Source: Microbacterium commune
GTDB lineage: Bacteria; Actinomycetota; Actinomycetes; Actinomycetales; Microbacteriaceae
Assembly: GCF_014836945.1 (NCBI RefSeq)
Contig: NZ_JACSPX010000003.1
Coordinates: 513,192-563,932 of the forward strand
Direction of reading: 5' to 3'
DNA: 50,741 bases
Shown: positions 29,937-38,786 of the stretch, piece by piece
Layout: the number at the start of each line of letters is the position of its first letter
How positions within the stretch are numbered: position 1 is the stretch's first letter
Position numbers and translations under genes: made by a program
Notes under the pieces: generated by a model
The model's database searches: none
The model's input: only the letters and a program-made list of their open reading frames with translations
What the model was told of the DNA's origin: nothing

Positions 29937-31142
29937 TCACTTCCTCTTCTTGCCGTCGTAGAACGGGTTCTCCCAGACGACCGAGCCGCCCTGGCCCAGC
30001 CCCACGCACATGGCGGTCAGGCCGTAGCGCACGTCCGGTCGTTCGGCGAACTGCGCGGCGAGCTGGATCATCAGACGCACTCCGGATGCCGCGAGCGGGT
30101 GTCCCAGGGCGATCGCGCCGCCCCACTGGTTCACGCGCGGGTCGTCGTCGGCGATGCCGAAGTGATCGAGCAGGGAGATCACCTGGATCGCGAACGCCTC
30201 GTTCAGCTCGAACAGACCGATGTCGGAGATCTCGAGGCCGGCCTTCTTCAGGGCCTTCTCGGTCGAGGGGATCGGACCGATGCCCATGATCTCGGGCTGC
30301 ACGCCGGCGAAGGCGAAGGAGACCATCCGCATCTTCGGGGTGAGCCCGAACTCCTTGACCGCACCGCCGCCGGCCAGCAGCGACATGGTCGCACCGTCGG
30401 TCAGCGGCGAGGAGGTGCCGGCGGTGACGCGACCGTGTGGACGGAAGGGCGTCTTCAGCGCGGCGAGGTCCTCCATCGTGGTCTGCGGGCGACGGCCCTC
30501 GTCCTCGGTCGCGAGTCCCCAGGCGCCGTCGGCTCCCTTGATCGCCACCGACACGAGGTCGGGCTGGATCTTGCCCGCGTCGTACGCGGCCTGCACCTTG
30601 TGCTGGCTGAGCATGCCGAAGCGGTCGGAGCGCTCCTTGGTGAGGTGCGGGAAGCGGTCGAAGATGCGCTCGGCGGTGACCCCCATGTTCAGGGCGCCGG
30701 GGTCGACCATCTTCTCCGCGACGAAGCGCGGGTTCGGGTCGGCGTTGCCGCCGATGGGGTGGTGGCCCATGTGCTCGACGCCGCCGGCCAGGGCGACGTC
30801 GTACATGCCGACGCCGATCGACGCGGCCATCGTGGTGACGCTGGTCATCGCGCCGGCGCACATGCGCTCGACGGCGAGGCCGGGGACGGTCTGCGGAAGG
30901 CCGGCGAGGATGGCGACAGACCGGCCGAGGGTGAGACCCTGGTCGCCGGTCTGCGAGGTCGCGGCGATGGCGACGTCGTCGATGCGGTCGGCCGGCACGG
31001 CGGCGTTGCGCTCCATCAGGCCGATGGTCGCCTTGACGGCGAGGTCATCCGCGCGGGTGTTCCAGTACATGCCCTTTTCGCCGGCGCGCCCGAACGGGGT
31101 GCGCACTCCATCGACGAAGTAGACGTCCGAGATCTCGGCCAC
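29937..31142 (-). CDS. fadA: acetyl-CoA C-acyltransferase (thiolase)
   Basis: 401 aa; cleaves 3-ketoacyl-CoA in the last step of beta-oxidation. Nucleophilic Cys in VERMCAGAMTS, NEAFA, the GHPLAASGVR His motif and the second Cys in TAMCVGLGQGG. GTG 31142 has a strong SD (GGAGG, 4 nt). It forms the classic thiolase-FadB pair with the next gene, which starts at or 5 bp after its stop. Confidence 0.95.
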   Translation of the reverse strand: MAEISDVYFVDGVRTPFGRAGEKGMYWNTRADDLAVKATIGLMERNAAVPADRIDDVAIAATSQTGDQGLTLGRSVAILAGLPQTVPGLAVERMCAGAMTSVTTMAASIGVGMYDVALAGGVEHMGHHPIGGNADPNPRFVAEKMVDPGALNMGVTAERIFDRFPHLTKERSDRFGMLSQHKVQAAYDAGKIQPDLVSVAIKGADGAWGLATEDEGRRPQTTMEDLAALKTPFRPHGRVTAGTSSPLTDGATMSLLAGGGAVKEFGLTPKMRMVSFAFAGVQPEIMGIGPIPSTEKALKKAGLEISDIGLFELNEAFAIQVISLLDHFGIADDDPRVNQWGGAIALGHPLAASGVRLMIQLAAQFAERPDVRYGLTAMCVGLGQGGSVVWENPFYDGKKRK

Positions 31143-31216
31143 TCTGCCTCCATAGGTTGGGGTTCGCGTCCAGCCTAGGAGCGGGGTATGGCCGCTCTGA
31201 ATCGGTTGGATCGAAC

Positions 31217-32413
31217 CTACGAAGCGTTCGGGAGCCCCTCGACGGCCGTTTGCGGCCCCTCTACAAACGCATCGACGATCTTCTGTGCGGTATGCGCAAC
31301 CTGCCAGGGGCGAGCGCCGAGCTCGAGCAGCGCGGCGGCGACGGACTCGGCGGTCAGATCGGCCGGCGGCTGCCAGGCGACACGACGCAGGTGCTCGGGG
31401 GTCAGCAGGTTCTCGGTCGGCATGTGCAGCTCGTCGGCGAGCGCCTCGATCACGGGGCGGGCGGCCTTCAGCCGCAGGTCGGCGTCCGGGTTGCGATCGG
31501 CCCACGCTCGGGGCGGCGGGAGAGCATCGCTCGGCACGCGCTCGCGGGGCAGGTCCTCGGTGGTGCGACCGCGCTCGATCGCGGCCCACCAGCGATCGAT
31601 CTGCGTCCGACTCGCACGCCCGTTGAACGTCTTGAGTCCGGCGAGCTCCTGCTTCGACCGCGGCGCGGCCAGCAGTGCGGCGAGCAGCGCGCGGTCGGGC
31701 ACGAGGCGGCCGGGCGAGACATCGATCTGCTCGGCGTACTGCTCGCGTGCCGTCCACAGCTCCCGGGCCACAGCCAGCTGGCGGGCACCGCGTACCTTGT
31801 GCAGCCCGCTCAGCCGGCGCCACGGCTCCTCGCGGGGCGGCTTCGGCAGACGGTGCAGCGTCGCGTCGAACTCCTCGGCGGCGATCTCGGTCTTTCCCGC
31901 GGCCTCGAGCTCGTCGACGAGCGCATCGCGCACATCGACGAGATGAAGGACATCCAGCGCCGCGTACTCCAGCCACGGGCCCGGCAGCGGCCTGGTCGAC
32001 CAGTCGGCGGCCGAATGCGCCTTGGCCAGGGTGATGCCCAGGGTGTGCTCGACGACCGCGGCGAGTCCGAAGCCGTCGCTGCCGAGAAGCCGGGAGGCGA
32101 GCTCGGTGTCGAAGATGCGCGCCGGCTCGAGGTCGAGCTCACGCAGCGAGGGCAGATCCTGGCTGGCGGCGTGGAACACCCATTCGGCGTCGCCGATGGC
32201 ATCCTGAAGCGGGTGGAAGTCGCCGATCGCGGGCGGGTCGAACAGGAACACACCCGCCCCGCGGCGGAACACCTGCACCAGGTACGCGCGCTGGGAGTAG
32301 CGGAATCCGGATGCTCGCTCCACGTCGACGGCCACCGGACCTGACCCCTCGGCGAGCGTCTCGGCTGCCCGCTCGAACTCCGCACGGTCGTCGATCACGG
32401 AGTACTCAGCCAC
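31217..32413 (-). CDS. rnd: ribonuclease D (HRDC-containing)
   Basis: 398 aa 3'-5' exoribonuclease for tRNA and other stable RNA maturation. DEDD exonuclease domain: VAVDVERASGFRYSQRAYLVQ, FHAASQDLPSL, DTELASRLL, YAALDVLHLVDVRDAL; then HRDC domains (about residues 210-290 and the C-terminus). GTG 32413 overlaps the DUF3000 stop by 8 bp and is preceded by GAAAGGG. Note Asp-x-Glu is DVE; all acidic residues needed appear present. Confidence 0.92.
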   Translation of the reverse strand: MAEYSVIDDRAEFERAAETLAEGSGPVAVDVERASGFRYSQRAYLVQVFRRGAGVFLFDPPAIGDFHPLQDAIGDAEWVFHAASQDLPSLRELDLEPARIFDTELASRLLGSDGFGLAAVVEHTLGITLAKAHSAADWSTRPLPGPWLEYAALDVLHLVDVRDALVDELEAAGKTEIAAEEFDATLHRLPKPPREEPWRRLSGLHKVRGARQLAVARELWTAREQYAEQIDVSPGRLVPDRALLAALLAAPRSKQELAGLKTFNGRASRTQIDRWWAAIERGRTTEDLPRERVPSDALPPPRAWADRNPDADLRLKAARPVIEALADELHMPTENLLTPEHLRRVAWQPPADLTAESVAAALLELGARPWQVAHTAQKIVDAFVEGPQTAVEGLPNAS

Positions 32414-32987
32414 GTGCACCCTTTCTCGCGCCGAACACGGCGACGTCCTCTGATCCCGGCGGGAGCCCTGCGAGCATCCCGACCAGCTCCGCCCATGCTT
32501 CCACATGCGGGCCCAGCGGAGCATCCGGAGTCCACGACGCGCGCAGCTCGATCTGCGCCCCGTCGCCCTCCGCCGCCAGCGCGCCGAAGCCCTTTGAGAG
32601 CATCTTCGTCGACGTGCCGGACGCCGAGTGATAGCCCGCGTCGCGCGAGTCGAGGGCGTCCACCAGCCACGACCAGGCGACGTCCGCCAGCAGCGGGTCG
32701 GTGCCGATCTCGGGCTCGAGCGGGGCCTGCGCGAACGCGACGATGCGCCACGCGCCGCCCCAGGCGTCCGGTTCGTCCGGATCGTGCAGCAGCACGAACC
32801 GCCCGGTGCCGTACACCGAGTCGCCGTGATCATCGGGTCGCACGTCGGCGGCGAGGGCCAGGGCGAAGGGCGCGAGCCCGGCGGGTGACGGGATCTCCCG
32901 CACGACGATGTCGCTGCGGAACGCCGTCTCACGAAGCTCTGCCGCCGCTGCGTCGAACAGCGCTGCGGCATCCGGGTGTGCGCTCAC
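32406..32987 (-). CDS. DUF3000 family protein
   Basis: 193 aa, the actinobacterial DUF3000 family (ELRETAFRSDIVVREIPSPAGLAP, GRFVLLHDPDEPDAWGG, RIVAFAQAPLEPEIG). Function unknown. The arrangement DUF3000-RNase D is conserved in actinobacteria; here the stop overlaps the RNase D start. Divergent from the hydrolase gene, 25 bp apart. Confidence 0.9.
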   Translation of the reverse strand: MSAHPDAAALFDAAAAELRETAFRSDIVVREIPSPAGLAPFALALAADVRPDDHGDSVYGTGRFVLLHDPDEPDAWGGAWRIVAFAQAPLEPEIGTDPLLADVAWSWLVDALDSRDAGYHSASGTSTKMLSKGFGALAAEGDGAQIELRASWTPDAPLGPHVEAWAELVGMLAGLPPGSEDVAVFGARKGARG

Positions 32988-33012
32988 GTGGACAGGCTAG
33001 AGTCGGGAGGCG

Positions 33013-34161
33013 ATGAAGAGTCTCAGGCACGCCGTAGCCTTCGCCGTCCCCGCTGCCATCGCGGCGGGAGCCGCGGCAGGAGCGGCCGCCGTCCTCGCGA
33101 CGGCACGCCGGGTGGTGATGCCCTCCGTGCGCCGGAACGACACCCAGATCCTCGCTGTCGACACCGGCGCCCAGACGATCGAGCTCTCGCGCACGCCCGA
33201 CACCGAGCTGCCAGGGCGGTACGGGCTGTTCACCACGGGCACCTACGGATACGTCAAGCTCGGAGCCGTGCTCAGCGCCGACGCCACGAGCGTGCGCCGC
33301 AAGCTGCTCACCCAGATCGAGCCGGGCGCGAGAGTCGATCGCGACGCGGCGTTCAGCGGCTGGTACCACCAGTCGCCGAGCGAGCTGCACCTGCCCTGGG
33401 AGAGCGTGCTGATCGGCTCGCCGGCAGGCCCCTGCCCGGCCTGGCTGTTCCCGGCCGACTCGTCGACGTGGGTGATCCAGGTGCACGGTCGCGGCACCCT
33501 CCGCTCCGAGTGCCTGCGCGCGGTCCCCGTCATGCACGCGCTGGGTCTGCCGACCCTGGTCGTGTCGTACCGCAACGACGGCGAGGCGCCGCGCACGCGG
33601 GGCGGCTCCTACGCACTGGGCGCCTCCGAGTGGCGCGACGTCGACGCCGCGATCGGATACGCGCTGCGGCAGGGCGCGCAGCGCGTCGTGCTGATGGGCT
33701 GGTCGATGGGCGGGGCGATCGCGCTGCAGACCGCCGTCTCATCCGAGCAGCGGGATGCCATCGCCGGCGTCATCCTCGACTCGCCGGTGGTCGACTGGCG
33801 CACGGTGCTGCGCTTCCAGGCGCGCGAGTCGGGACTGCGCGAGCCGCTGCCCGGTCTCGCCATGGGAGCGCTCGGGAACAGGTTCCTGGCCAGGCTCAGC
33901 GGCGCCGAGGAGGCGATCCCGTTCGACAGGCTCGACATGGTCGCCAGGGCGTCGGAGCTCGACGCCCCGATCCTGATCCTGCACAGCGACGACGACGGAT
34001 TCGTCCCCGCTGACGCGTCGCACGCCCTGGCCGATGCCCGACCGGATCTCGTCACGATGCCCGAGTTCCACGTCGCGCGGCACACCAAGCTCTGGAACTA
34101 CGACGAGAGCGCCTGGTCGTCGGCCATCACCGGCTGGTTGACCGCGCAGGGTCTGGCCTGA
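33013..34161 (+). CDS. membrane-anchored alpha/beta hydrolase
   Basis: 382 aa. An N-terminal hydrophobic segment (AVAFAVPAAIAAGAAAGAAA) likely anchors or exports the protein. The hydrolase core shows the oxyanion HGRG (WVIQVHGRGTLRSE), the nucleophile elbow VLMGWSMGGAIALQT, the acid ILILHSDDDGFVP and a late His (HVARHTKLWNYDE). Substrate unknown. ATG 33013 follows GGGAGG; a TAGAGT box 9 nt before the ATG implies a very short leader. Confidence 0.87.
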   Translation: MKSLRHAVAFAVPAAIAAGAAAGAAAVLATARRVVMPSVRRNDTQILAVDTGAQTIELSRTPDTELPGRYGLFTTGTYGYVKLGAVLSADATSVRRKLLTQIEPGARVDRDAAFSGWYHQSPSELHLPWESVLIGSPAGPCPAWLFPADSSTWVIQVHGRGTLRSECLRAVPVMHALGLPTLVVSYRNDGEAPRTRGGSYALGASEWRDVDAAIGYALRQGAQRVVLMGWSMGGAIALQTAVSSEQRDAIAGVILDSPVVDWRTVLRFQARESGLREPLPGLAMGALGNRFLARLSGAEEAIPFDRLDMVARASELDAPILILHSDDDGFVPADASHALADARPDLVTMPEFHVARHTKLWNYDESAWSSAITGWLTAQGLA

Positions 34162-34189
34162 CGCCGGGAGCGGCGCCGACCGTCGTCGT

Positions 34190-34621
34190 TCAGCGCTTGG
34201 CCTCGACCTGGCGCTTCGCGCGCATCAGCATCCCGGTCATGCCGCCGATCCGCAGCGGCGAGACGAGCCGCGTCAGGCCGATGCTCTGCGGGTAGTCGTT
34301 CGGCACGGCGAGGACCTCGTCGGCCGTGAGACCCGTCAGCCCCTGGGCCAGAATGCTCGCGAAGCCGCGTGTCGTCGGGGCCTCCGGCGGCGCCGTCGCA
34401 TGCATGGTGACGACGCCGTCGGAGACCTCGATGTAGATGTACACGGGGGACTGGCATTCGGCGACCCGCTCGGCCATCTCGGGGTGAGCCGCGATCTCAT
34501 CGGAGACGGGAGGGAGCTCGTTCGCGAACTCGAGCAGCAGCTCGAGTCGATCCGCTTCGGGCAGCTCGAGGAACTCGTCGCGGAACTCGGCGAGGGTGGC
34601 GGGGACGTGCGTGTCAGTCAT
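34190..34621 (-). CDS. sufE: SufE-like protein
   Basis: 143 aa. SufE accepts sulfur from a cysteine desulfurase on a conserved Cys, here in VAECQSPVYIYIEV, for Fe-S cluster building. The rest of the family is clear: ELPEADRLELLLEFANELPP, GFASILAQGLTGLTADEVLAV, GLTRLVSPLRIGGMTGMLMRAK. The start is uncertain: ATG 34621 is preferred, with in-frame ATGs at 34630 and 34633 (the former with GAGG at fair spacing). It follows a sulfurtransferase gene, a conserved pair in actinobacteria. Confidence 0.92.
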   Translation of the reverse strand: MTDTHVPATLAEFRDEFLELPEADRLELLLEFANELPPVSDEIAAHPEMAERVAECQSPVYIYIEVSDGVVTMHATAPPEAPTTRGFASILAQGLTGLTADEVLAVPNDYPQSIGLTRLVSPLRIGGMTGMLMRAKRQVEAKR

Positions 34622-34658
34622 CCCTGCCATCATCCCACCTCGCCGCGGGCCGGGCCTG

Positions 34659-35555
34659 TCAGAGCGAGCCGGGCTCGCTGCCGCTGACGATCGGCACGCG
34701 CACCGCGCTGCCCCATTCGGTCCACGAGCCGTCGTAGTTGCGCACCTTCTCGATCCCGAGCAGGTGCTTCAGGACGAACCAGGTGTGGCTGGAGCGCTCA
34801 CCGATGCGGCAGTAGGCGATGACATCGTCGGAGTCGTCGATGCCGGCCTCGTCGAGATAGATCGCCTCGAGCTCGGAGCGCGAGCGGAAGCCGCCGTCCT
34901 CCGCGACCGCCCTGCCCCACGGCACGCTCTGCGCGGTGGGGATGTGGCCGGCCCGGAGGCTGCCCTCTTCGGGGTACGCGGGCGCGGTGGTCCGCTCGCC
35001 GTTGTACTCCTCGGGGGAGCGCACGTCGATCAGCGGCCCGGTGCCGATGAACGCCAGCACGTCGTCCTTGTACGCACGCAGCTGCGAATCGTCGCGCTCG
35101 ACGACCGGGTACTCGGTGCGCGCTCGCACGGTCTTGTCGGTGGTGATCTCGCGTCCCTCCGCGATCCACCGGTCACGACCGCCGTCGAGCAGGCGCACGT
35201 CCTGGTGTCCGAACAGCGAGAACACCCACAGTGCGTAGGCCGCCCACCAGTTGTTCTTGTCGCCGTAGATGACCACGGTGTCGTCACGGGCGATGCCCTT
35301 GCGGCTCAGCAGCTCGGCGAAGCCCTCGCCGTCGACGTAGTCGCGCACGACGGGGTCGTTGAGCTCGGTGTGCCAGTCGATCTTCACCGCGCCCGGGATG
35401 TGCCCGGTCTCGTAGAGCAGCACGTCCTCGTCGGATTCCACGACCACGAGGCCGGGGGCGCCCAGGTGGGCGGCGAGCCACTCGGTCGACACGAGGCGGC
35501 CGGGCTCGGCGTACTCGGCGAACTTGGGGGATGACGTGTCGTGATCGACGGCCAC
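34659..35555 (-). CDS. sseA: thiosulfate sulfurtransferase (two-domain rhodanese)
   Basis: 298 aa, two rhodanese domains. The second carries the active-site loop [21 protein letters not shown] with the persulfide Cys; the first ends in DKNNWWAAY with no Cys, as is normal. Other landmarks: [24 protein letters not shown] and IDVRSPEEY. It transfers sulfane sulfur, probably to SufE or other acceptors. GTG 35555 has the SD GAGGAG; an upstream in-frame ATG at 35588 gives an unlikely extension. Confidence 0.93.
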   Translation of the reverse strand: MAVDHDTSSPKFAEYAEPGRLVSTEWLAAHLGAPGLVVVESDEDVLLYETGHIPGAVKIDWHTELNDPVVRDYVDGEGFAELLSRKGIARDDTVVIYGDKNNWWAAYALWVFSLFGHQDVRLLDGGRDRWIAEGREITTDKTVRARTEYPVVERDDSQLRAYKDDVLAFIGTGPLIDVRSPEEYNGERTTAPAYPEEGSLRAGHIPTAQSVPWGRAVAEDGGFRSRSELEAIYLDEAGIDDSDDVIAYCRIGERSSHTWFVLKHLLGIEKVRNYDGSWTEWGSAVRVPIVSGSEPGSL

Positions 35556-35681
35556 AGTGGCTCCTCTGGGTCGGGCTCGGGTGGGCATGCGACGGCGTAA
35601 AGTTGAGCCGTCCCCCTACGACGATAGATCCCCCGGCGCGCACCCGCATCCGGATCGTAAGACTATGACCTCAGGAACGTG

Positions 35682-36725
35682 ATGACCCAGCAGATCAGCA
35701 CGGGCGTCGTGCACCTCACCGAGCGCACGCCTGTCGTGACCGGTACCGAGATGCTGGCAAGCCTCGTCCCCCCTCCGCAGTTCGACGCGGCGACCTTCGA
35801 CAGCTACCGCTCCGATGACCGCTACCCCTCGCAGGAGGCGACCAAGCAGCTGCTGCAGCGCTTCGTCGGCGAGGGAGCGGCGCCGGCGAAGAAGGCGGGC
35901 CTGTTCCGCCGGGCGCCGAAGGAGACGCCGATGAAGCCCGGCGTCTACCTCGACGGCGGGTTCGGCGTCGGCAAGACCCACCTGCTGGCGTCCGTCTACC
36001 ACGCGCTTCACGCACGCCGGAAGTACTTCGGCTCGTTCATCGAGTACACCGCACTGGTCGGTGCGCTCGGCTACAAGAACACGGTCGACCTGCTGCGCGG
36101 CGCAGACCTGCTGTGCATCGACGAGTTCGAGCTCGACGACCCGGGCGACACCATGGTGATGACGCGGCTGCTGGGTGAACTCGTGGCGTCGGGAACGAAA
36201 CTGGCCGCCACCTCCAACACCCCACCCAACGCGCTGGGCGAAGGACGTTTCGCGGCACAGGACTTCCTGCGCGAGATCCACGCGATGTCCGAGAGCTTCG
36301 AGACGCTGCGCATCGACGGCGTCGACTATCGGCAGCGCGCGCTCGACGGCAGCGCGCTCGTGGCGGATGACGCGCGCTACGCCCGGGCCGTCGAGAGCGC
36401 GTCGGCATCCGGCGCTGCCTCCGACGACGAGTTCGCGGCGCTCATCCAGCACCTGGCACAGGTGCATCCGTCGCGCTACATCCGCCTGATCGACGGGCTG
36501 TCACTGGTGGGCCTGCGCGAGGTGCGCACACTGACCGATCAGTCCGAGGCGCTGCGCTTCGTGGCGTTCGTCGACCGGGTGTACGACGCGCAGCTGCCGA
36601 TCGTCGCGACCGGGGTGTCGCTCGATCAGGTCTTCGCCGACGAGATGCTCGCGGGCGGGTACCGCAAGAAGTACCTGCGGGCGATCTCGCGTCTGAACGC
36701 GCTGACGCATTCGGCGGCCGAGTAA
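35682..36725 (+). CDS. zapE: cell division protein ZapE (AFG1-like ATPase)
   Basis: 347 aa P-loop ATPase: Walker A GGFGVGKTHLLASVYH, Walker B LLCIDEFELDDPGD, sensor segment KLAATSNTPPNAL, and the C-terminal RFVAFVDRVYDAQLPIVATG followed by KKYLRAISRLNALTH. In E. coli ZapE acts on the Z-ring; mitochondrial relatives are LACE1/AFG1. ATG 35682 is preferred; an overlapping GTG at 35679 adds one residue. Divergent from sseA. Confidence 0.92.
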   Translation: MTQQISTGVVHLTERTPVVTGTEMLASLVPPPQFDAATFDSYRSDDRYPSQEATKQLLQRFVGEGAAPAKKAGLFRRAPKETPMKPGVYLDGGFGVGKTHLLASVYHALHARRKYFGSFIEYTALVGALGYKNTVDLLRGADLLCIDEFELDDPGDTMVMTRLLGELVASGTKLAATSNTPPNALGEGRFAAQDFLREIHAMSESFETLRIDGVDYRQRALDGSALVADDARYARAVESASASGAASDDEFAALIQHLAQVHPSRYIRLIDGLSLVGLREVRTLTDQSEALRFVAFVDRVYDAQLPIVATGVSLDQVFADEMLAGGYRKKYLRAISRLNALTHSAAE

Positions 36726-36752
36726 CACGATCGTCACACCGGCCGCCTGGCT

Positions 36753-36790
36753 GTAACACGCCCGCAACACGGCGCGTCGTCGCTCGAAAC
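36753..36790. promoter_or_regulatory. GlnR-type box upstream of amtB
   Basis: Four 5-bp blocks at 6-bp spacing: GTAAC, GCAAC, CGTCG, GAAAC. The actinobacterial GlnR consensus is gTnAC-n6-GaAAC repeated twice; three of the four blocks match well. It ends 48 bp before the amtB start, as expected for nitrogen-controlled ammonium transporter genes. Confidence 0.55.
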
Positions 36791-36838
36791 ATCGCGCGCA
36801 CAGACTGACCTCATTCGTTCTACGGAGGAGGTTTCGAT

Positions 36839-38098
36839 ATGGATGCCACAGGCAACGTCTCGTGGGTGATCACCGCGACCGCGCTCGTGCTGCTGATGAC
36901 GCCGGGGGTGGCGTTCTTCTACGGCGGTCTGGTGCGGGCGAAGAGCGTCGTGAGCATGATGATGATGAGCTTCGGCGCGATCGGTCTGATCGCGGTGCTC
37001 TGGGTGCTCTACGGGTACTCGATGAGCAGTGTGTCGTCGCCCGCGCACTTCGCCGGGGATCCGTTCGCGGACCTCGGTCTGGCGGCGGCGGCCTCGGCAC
37101 CGGATGCCAACGTGGCCCTGCTCGGCGTCGCCTACGGCGCGACGTTCGCGATCATCACCGTCGCGCTGATCTCCGGGGCGATCGCCGATCGTGCCCGGTT
37201 CGGACCGTGGCTGATCTTCGTGGGCGTCTTCGGCACGATCGGGTACTTCCCGATCGCGGCGTGGGTGTGGGGCGGCGGGTGGATCATGCACCTGGGCGCG
37301 ACCCTGTTCGGGGAGGACAGCGGTGTGGCCGTGATCGACTACGCCGGCGGAACGGCGGTGCACATCAACGCCGGCGCGGCCGCCCTCGCCCTCGCCCTCG
37401 TGCTCGGCAAGCGCATCGGCTTCGGACGCGAGCTGAACAAGCCGCACAACGTGCCGCTCACGCTGCTCGGCGCTGCGTTGCTGTGGTTCGGCTGGTTCGG
37501 CTTCAACGCCGGCGCGGAGTGGCTGTCGGAGGACATGGGCGGAGTGGGCCTGATCGCGATCAACACGCTCGGGGCCGCGGCCGCCGGCATCCTCGGCTGG
37601 GTGCTGGTCGAGAAGCTGCGGGTCGGCAAGCCGACGTCGGTCGGGGCTGTCTCCGGCCTGGTCGCCGGACTCGTCGCGATCACTCCCGCGTGCGCCGACC
37701 TGACGCCGGGGTGGGCGCTGCTGCTGGGTGCCCTCTCCGGGGTCGCGTGCGCGCTGGCAGTGGATCTGAAGTTCCGGCTCGGCTTCGACGACTCGCTCGA
37801 CGTCGTCGGACTGCACCTCGTGGGCGGGCTGCTGGGCACGGTGTACCTGGGGTTCTTCGCCACCGGCCAGGGCCTGTTCACCGGCGGCGACCTGCGGCTG
37901 CTCGCTGTGCAGGTGATCGCGGCCGGGGGAGTGATGGTGTACTCGTTCGTCGTGGCCTACGCGATCGGCTTCGCGATCGAGAAGACGATCGGCTTCCGCG
38001 TCACCGGGGAGGACGAGCTCGCCGGCGTCGACCTCGCCGTCCACGGCGAGGAGGGCTACGCGCTGGAGCCGGCGCCCGCCGCTAGTGTGGGCGGGTGA
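36839..38098 (+). CDS. amtB: ammonium transporter
   Basis: 419 aa, about 11 membrane helices. Amt signature DYAGGTAVHINAGAAALALAL with the first pore His, and VVGLHLVGGLLGTVYLGF with the second; also FFYGGLVRAKSVVSMMMMS in helix 1-2. It conducts ammonium across the cytoplasmic membrane. The SD GGAGGAGG is 7 nt before ATG 36839. The upstream GlnR-type box suggests nitrogen control. No glnK or glnD follows, unlike the usual amtB-glnK operon; instead a MazF/PemK-like gene overlaps the stop. Confidence 0.95.
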   Translation: MDATGNVSWVITATALVLLMTPGVAFFYGGLVRAKSVVSMMMMSFGAIGLIAVLWVLYGYSMSSVSSPAHFAGDPFADLGLAAAASAPDANVALLGVAYGATFAIITVALISGAIADRARFGPWLIFVGVFGTIGYFPIAAWVWGGGWIMHLGATLFGEDSGVAVIDYAGGTAVHINAGAAALALALVLGKRIGFGRELNKPHNVPLTLLGAALLWFGWFGFNAGAEWLSEDMGGVGLIAINTLGAAAAGILGWVLVEKLRVGKPTSVGAVSGLVAGLVAITPACADLTPGWALLLGALSGVACALAVDLKFRLGFDDSLDVVGLHLVGGLLGTVYLGFFATGQGLFTGGDLRLLAVQVIAAGGVMVYSFVVAYAIGFAIEKTIGFRVTGEDELAGVDLAVHGEEGYALEPAPAASVGG

Positions 38099-38667
38099 GC
38101 TCGAGCAGCAGGTTCCTCTCGGTCATCGGCGACATCCTCGGCAGGGCGCTGTCAGGGCGAGGCGGGGGCGGGCAGCAGTCCCGCCCCCGCTCTCGCGCGC
38201 GGCTTCGCGTCGAGGGTGAGGGCGGGCAGCGAGACGTCGACGCGGGACGGATGCCCGGATCCGAGACGGTCCGGCTGGATCCGGCCCGCGTCGGCGCTGT
38301 CAGCGTCGGCTATTCGCCCTCGCGCAACGGGATGCCGGACTCCGGGGAGGTCATCTGGACCTGGGTGCCGTACGAGGAGAACGACGGACGCGGCAAGGAC
38401 CGCCCGGTGCTCGTGATCGGCAGGCAGAGCGCCGACCGGGTGTACGCCGTGCGGATGACGAGCACACGCCATGATCGCGACCGCGACTTCATCCTGATCG
38501 GCTCGGGCAGCTGGGATTCGCGGGGGCGCGAATCCTGGGTCGACATCGAGCAGCTGTACAGCGTGCACCACGACGGCATGCGTCGGGAGGCATCCGTGCT
38601 GGACTCCGGTCGATACGGACGCGTCGCACAGGCGCTCATCAGCCGCTACGGGTGGGCGCGCCTCTGA
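38095..38667 (+). CDS. PemK/MazF-like growth-inhibitor family protein, no antitoxin
   Basis: 190 aa. The C-terminal about 115 residues have the PemK/MazF fold: GEVIWTWVPYEENDGRGKDRPVLVIGR, TSTRHDRDRDFILIGS, ESWVDIEQLYSV, ending in a helix. The N-terminal 70 residues are basic and disordered. GTG 38095 sits in the amtB stop (GTGA), so it is coupled to amtB. No antitoxin gene is next to it. Such solitary, extended family members are common in actinobacteria and may not be toxins. Confidence 0.8.
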   Translation: MSSSSRFLSVIGDILGRALSGRGGGGQQSRPRSRARLRVEGEGGQRDVDAGRMPGSETVRLDPARVGAVSVGYSPSRNGMPDSGEVIWTWVPYEENDGRGKDRPVLVIGRQSADRVYAVRMTSTRHDRDRDFILIGSGSWDSRGRESWVDIEQLYSVHHDGMRREASVLDSGRYGRVAQALISRYGWARL

Positions 38668-38726
38668 GGTCAGGCGCACCTCTGAGGTCGGAAGCACCCT
38701 GACGCCCGCACCGGGCGACCGGCGCC

Positions 38727-38786
38727 GCTCAGCCCAGCACGGCGGGGCTCAGCCCAGGACGGCGGGGCTCAGCCCAGCACGGCGGC
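38727..38786. repeat. three 20-bp tandem repeats over the 3' end of the epimerase gene
   Basis: Units at 38727, 38747 and 38767 read GCTCAGCCCAGCACGGCGGG with one or two changes. On the minus strand each contains GCCGTGCTGGGCTGA, the last codons and stop of the epimerase gene, so the gene's end has been copied twice downstream. The 20-bp unit changes frame each time. Confidence 0.9.

Noticed and set aside
27748..29961. A 737-codon plus-strand opening opposite fadB
   Set aside because: Antisense shadow of a clear beta-oxidation gene.
38095..38667. A full toxin-antitoxin module after amtB
   Set aside because: Only the MazF/PemK-like partner is present; amtB precedes it and a converging epimerase follows, with no antitoxin frame.
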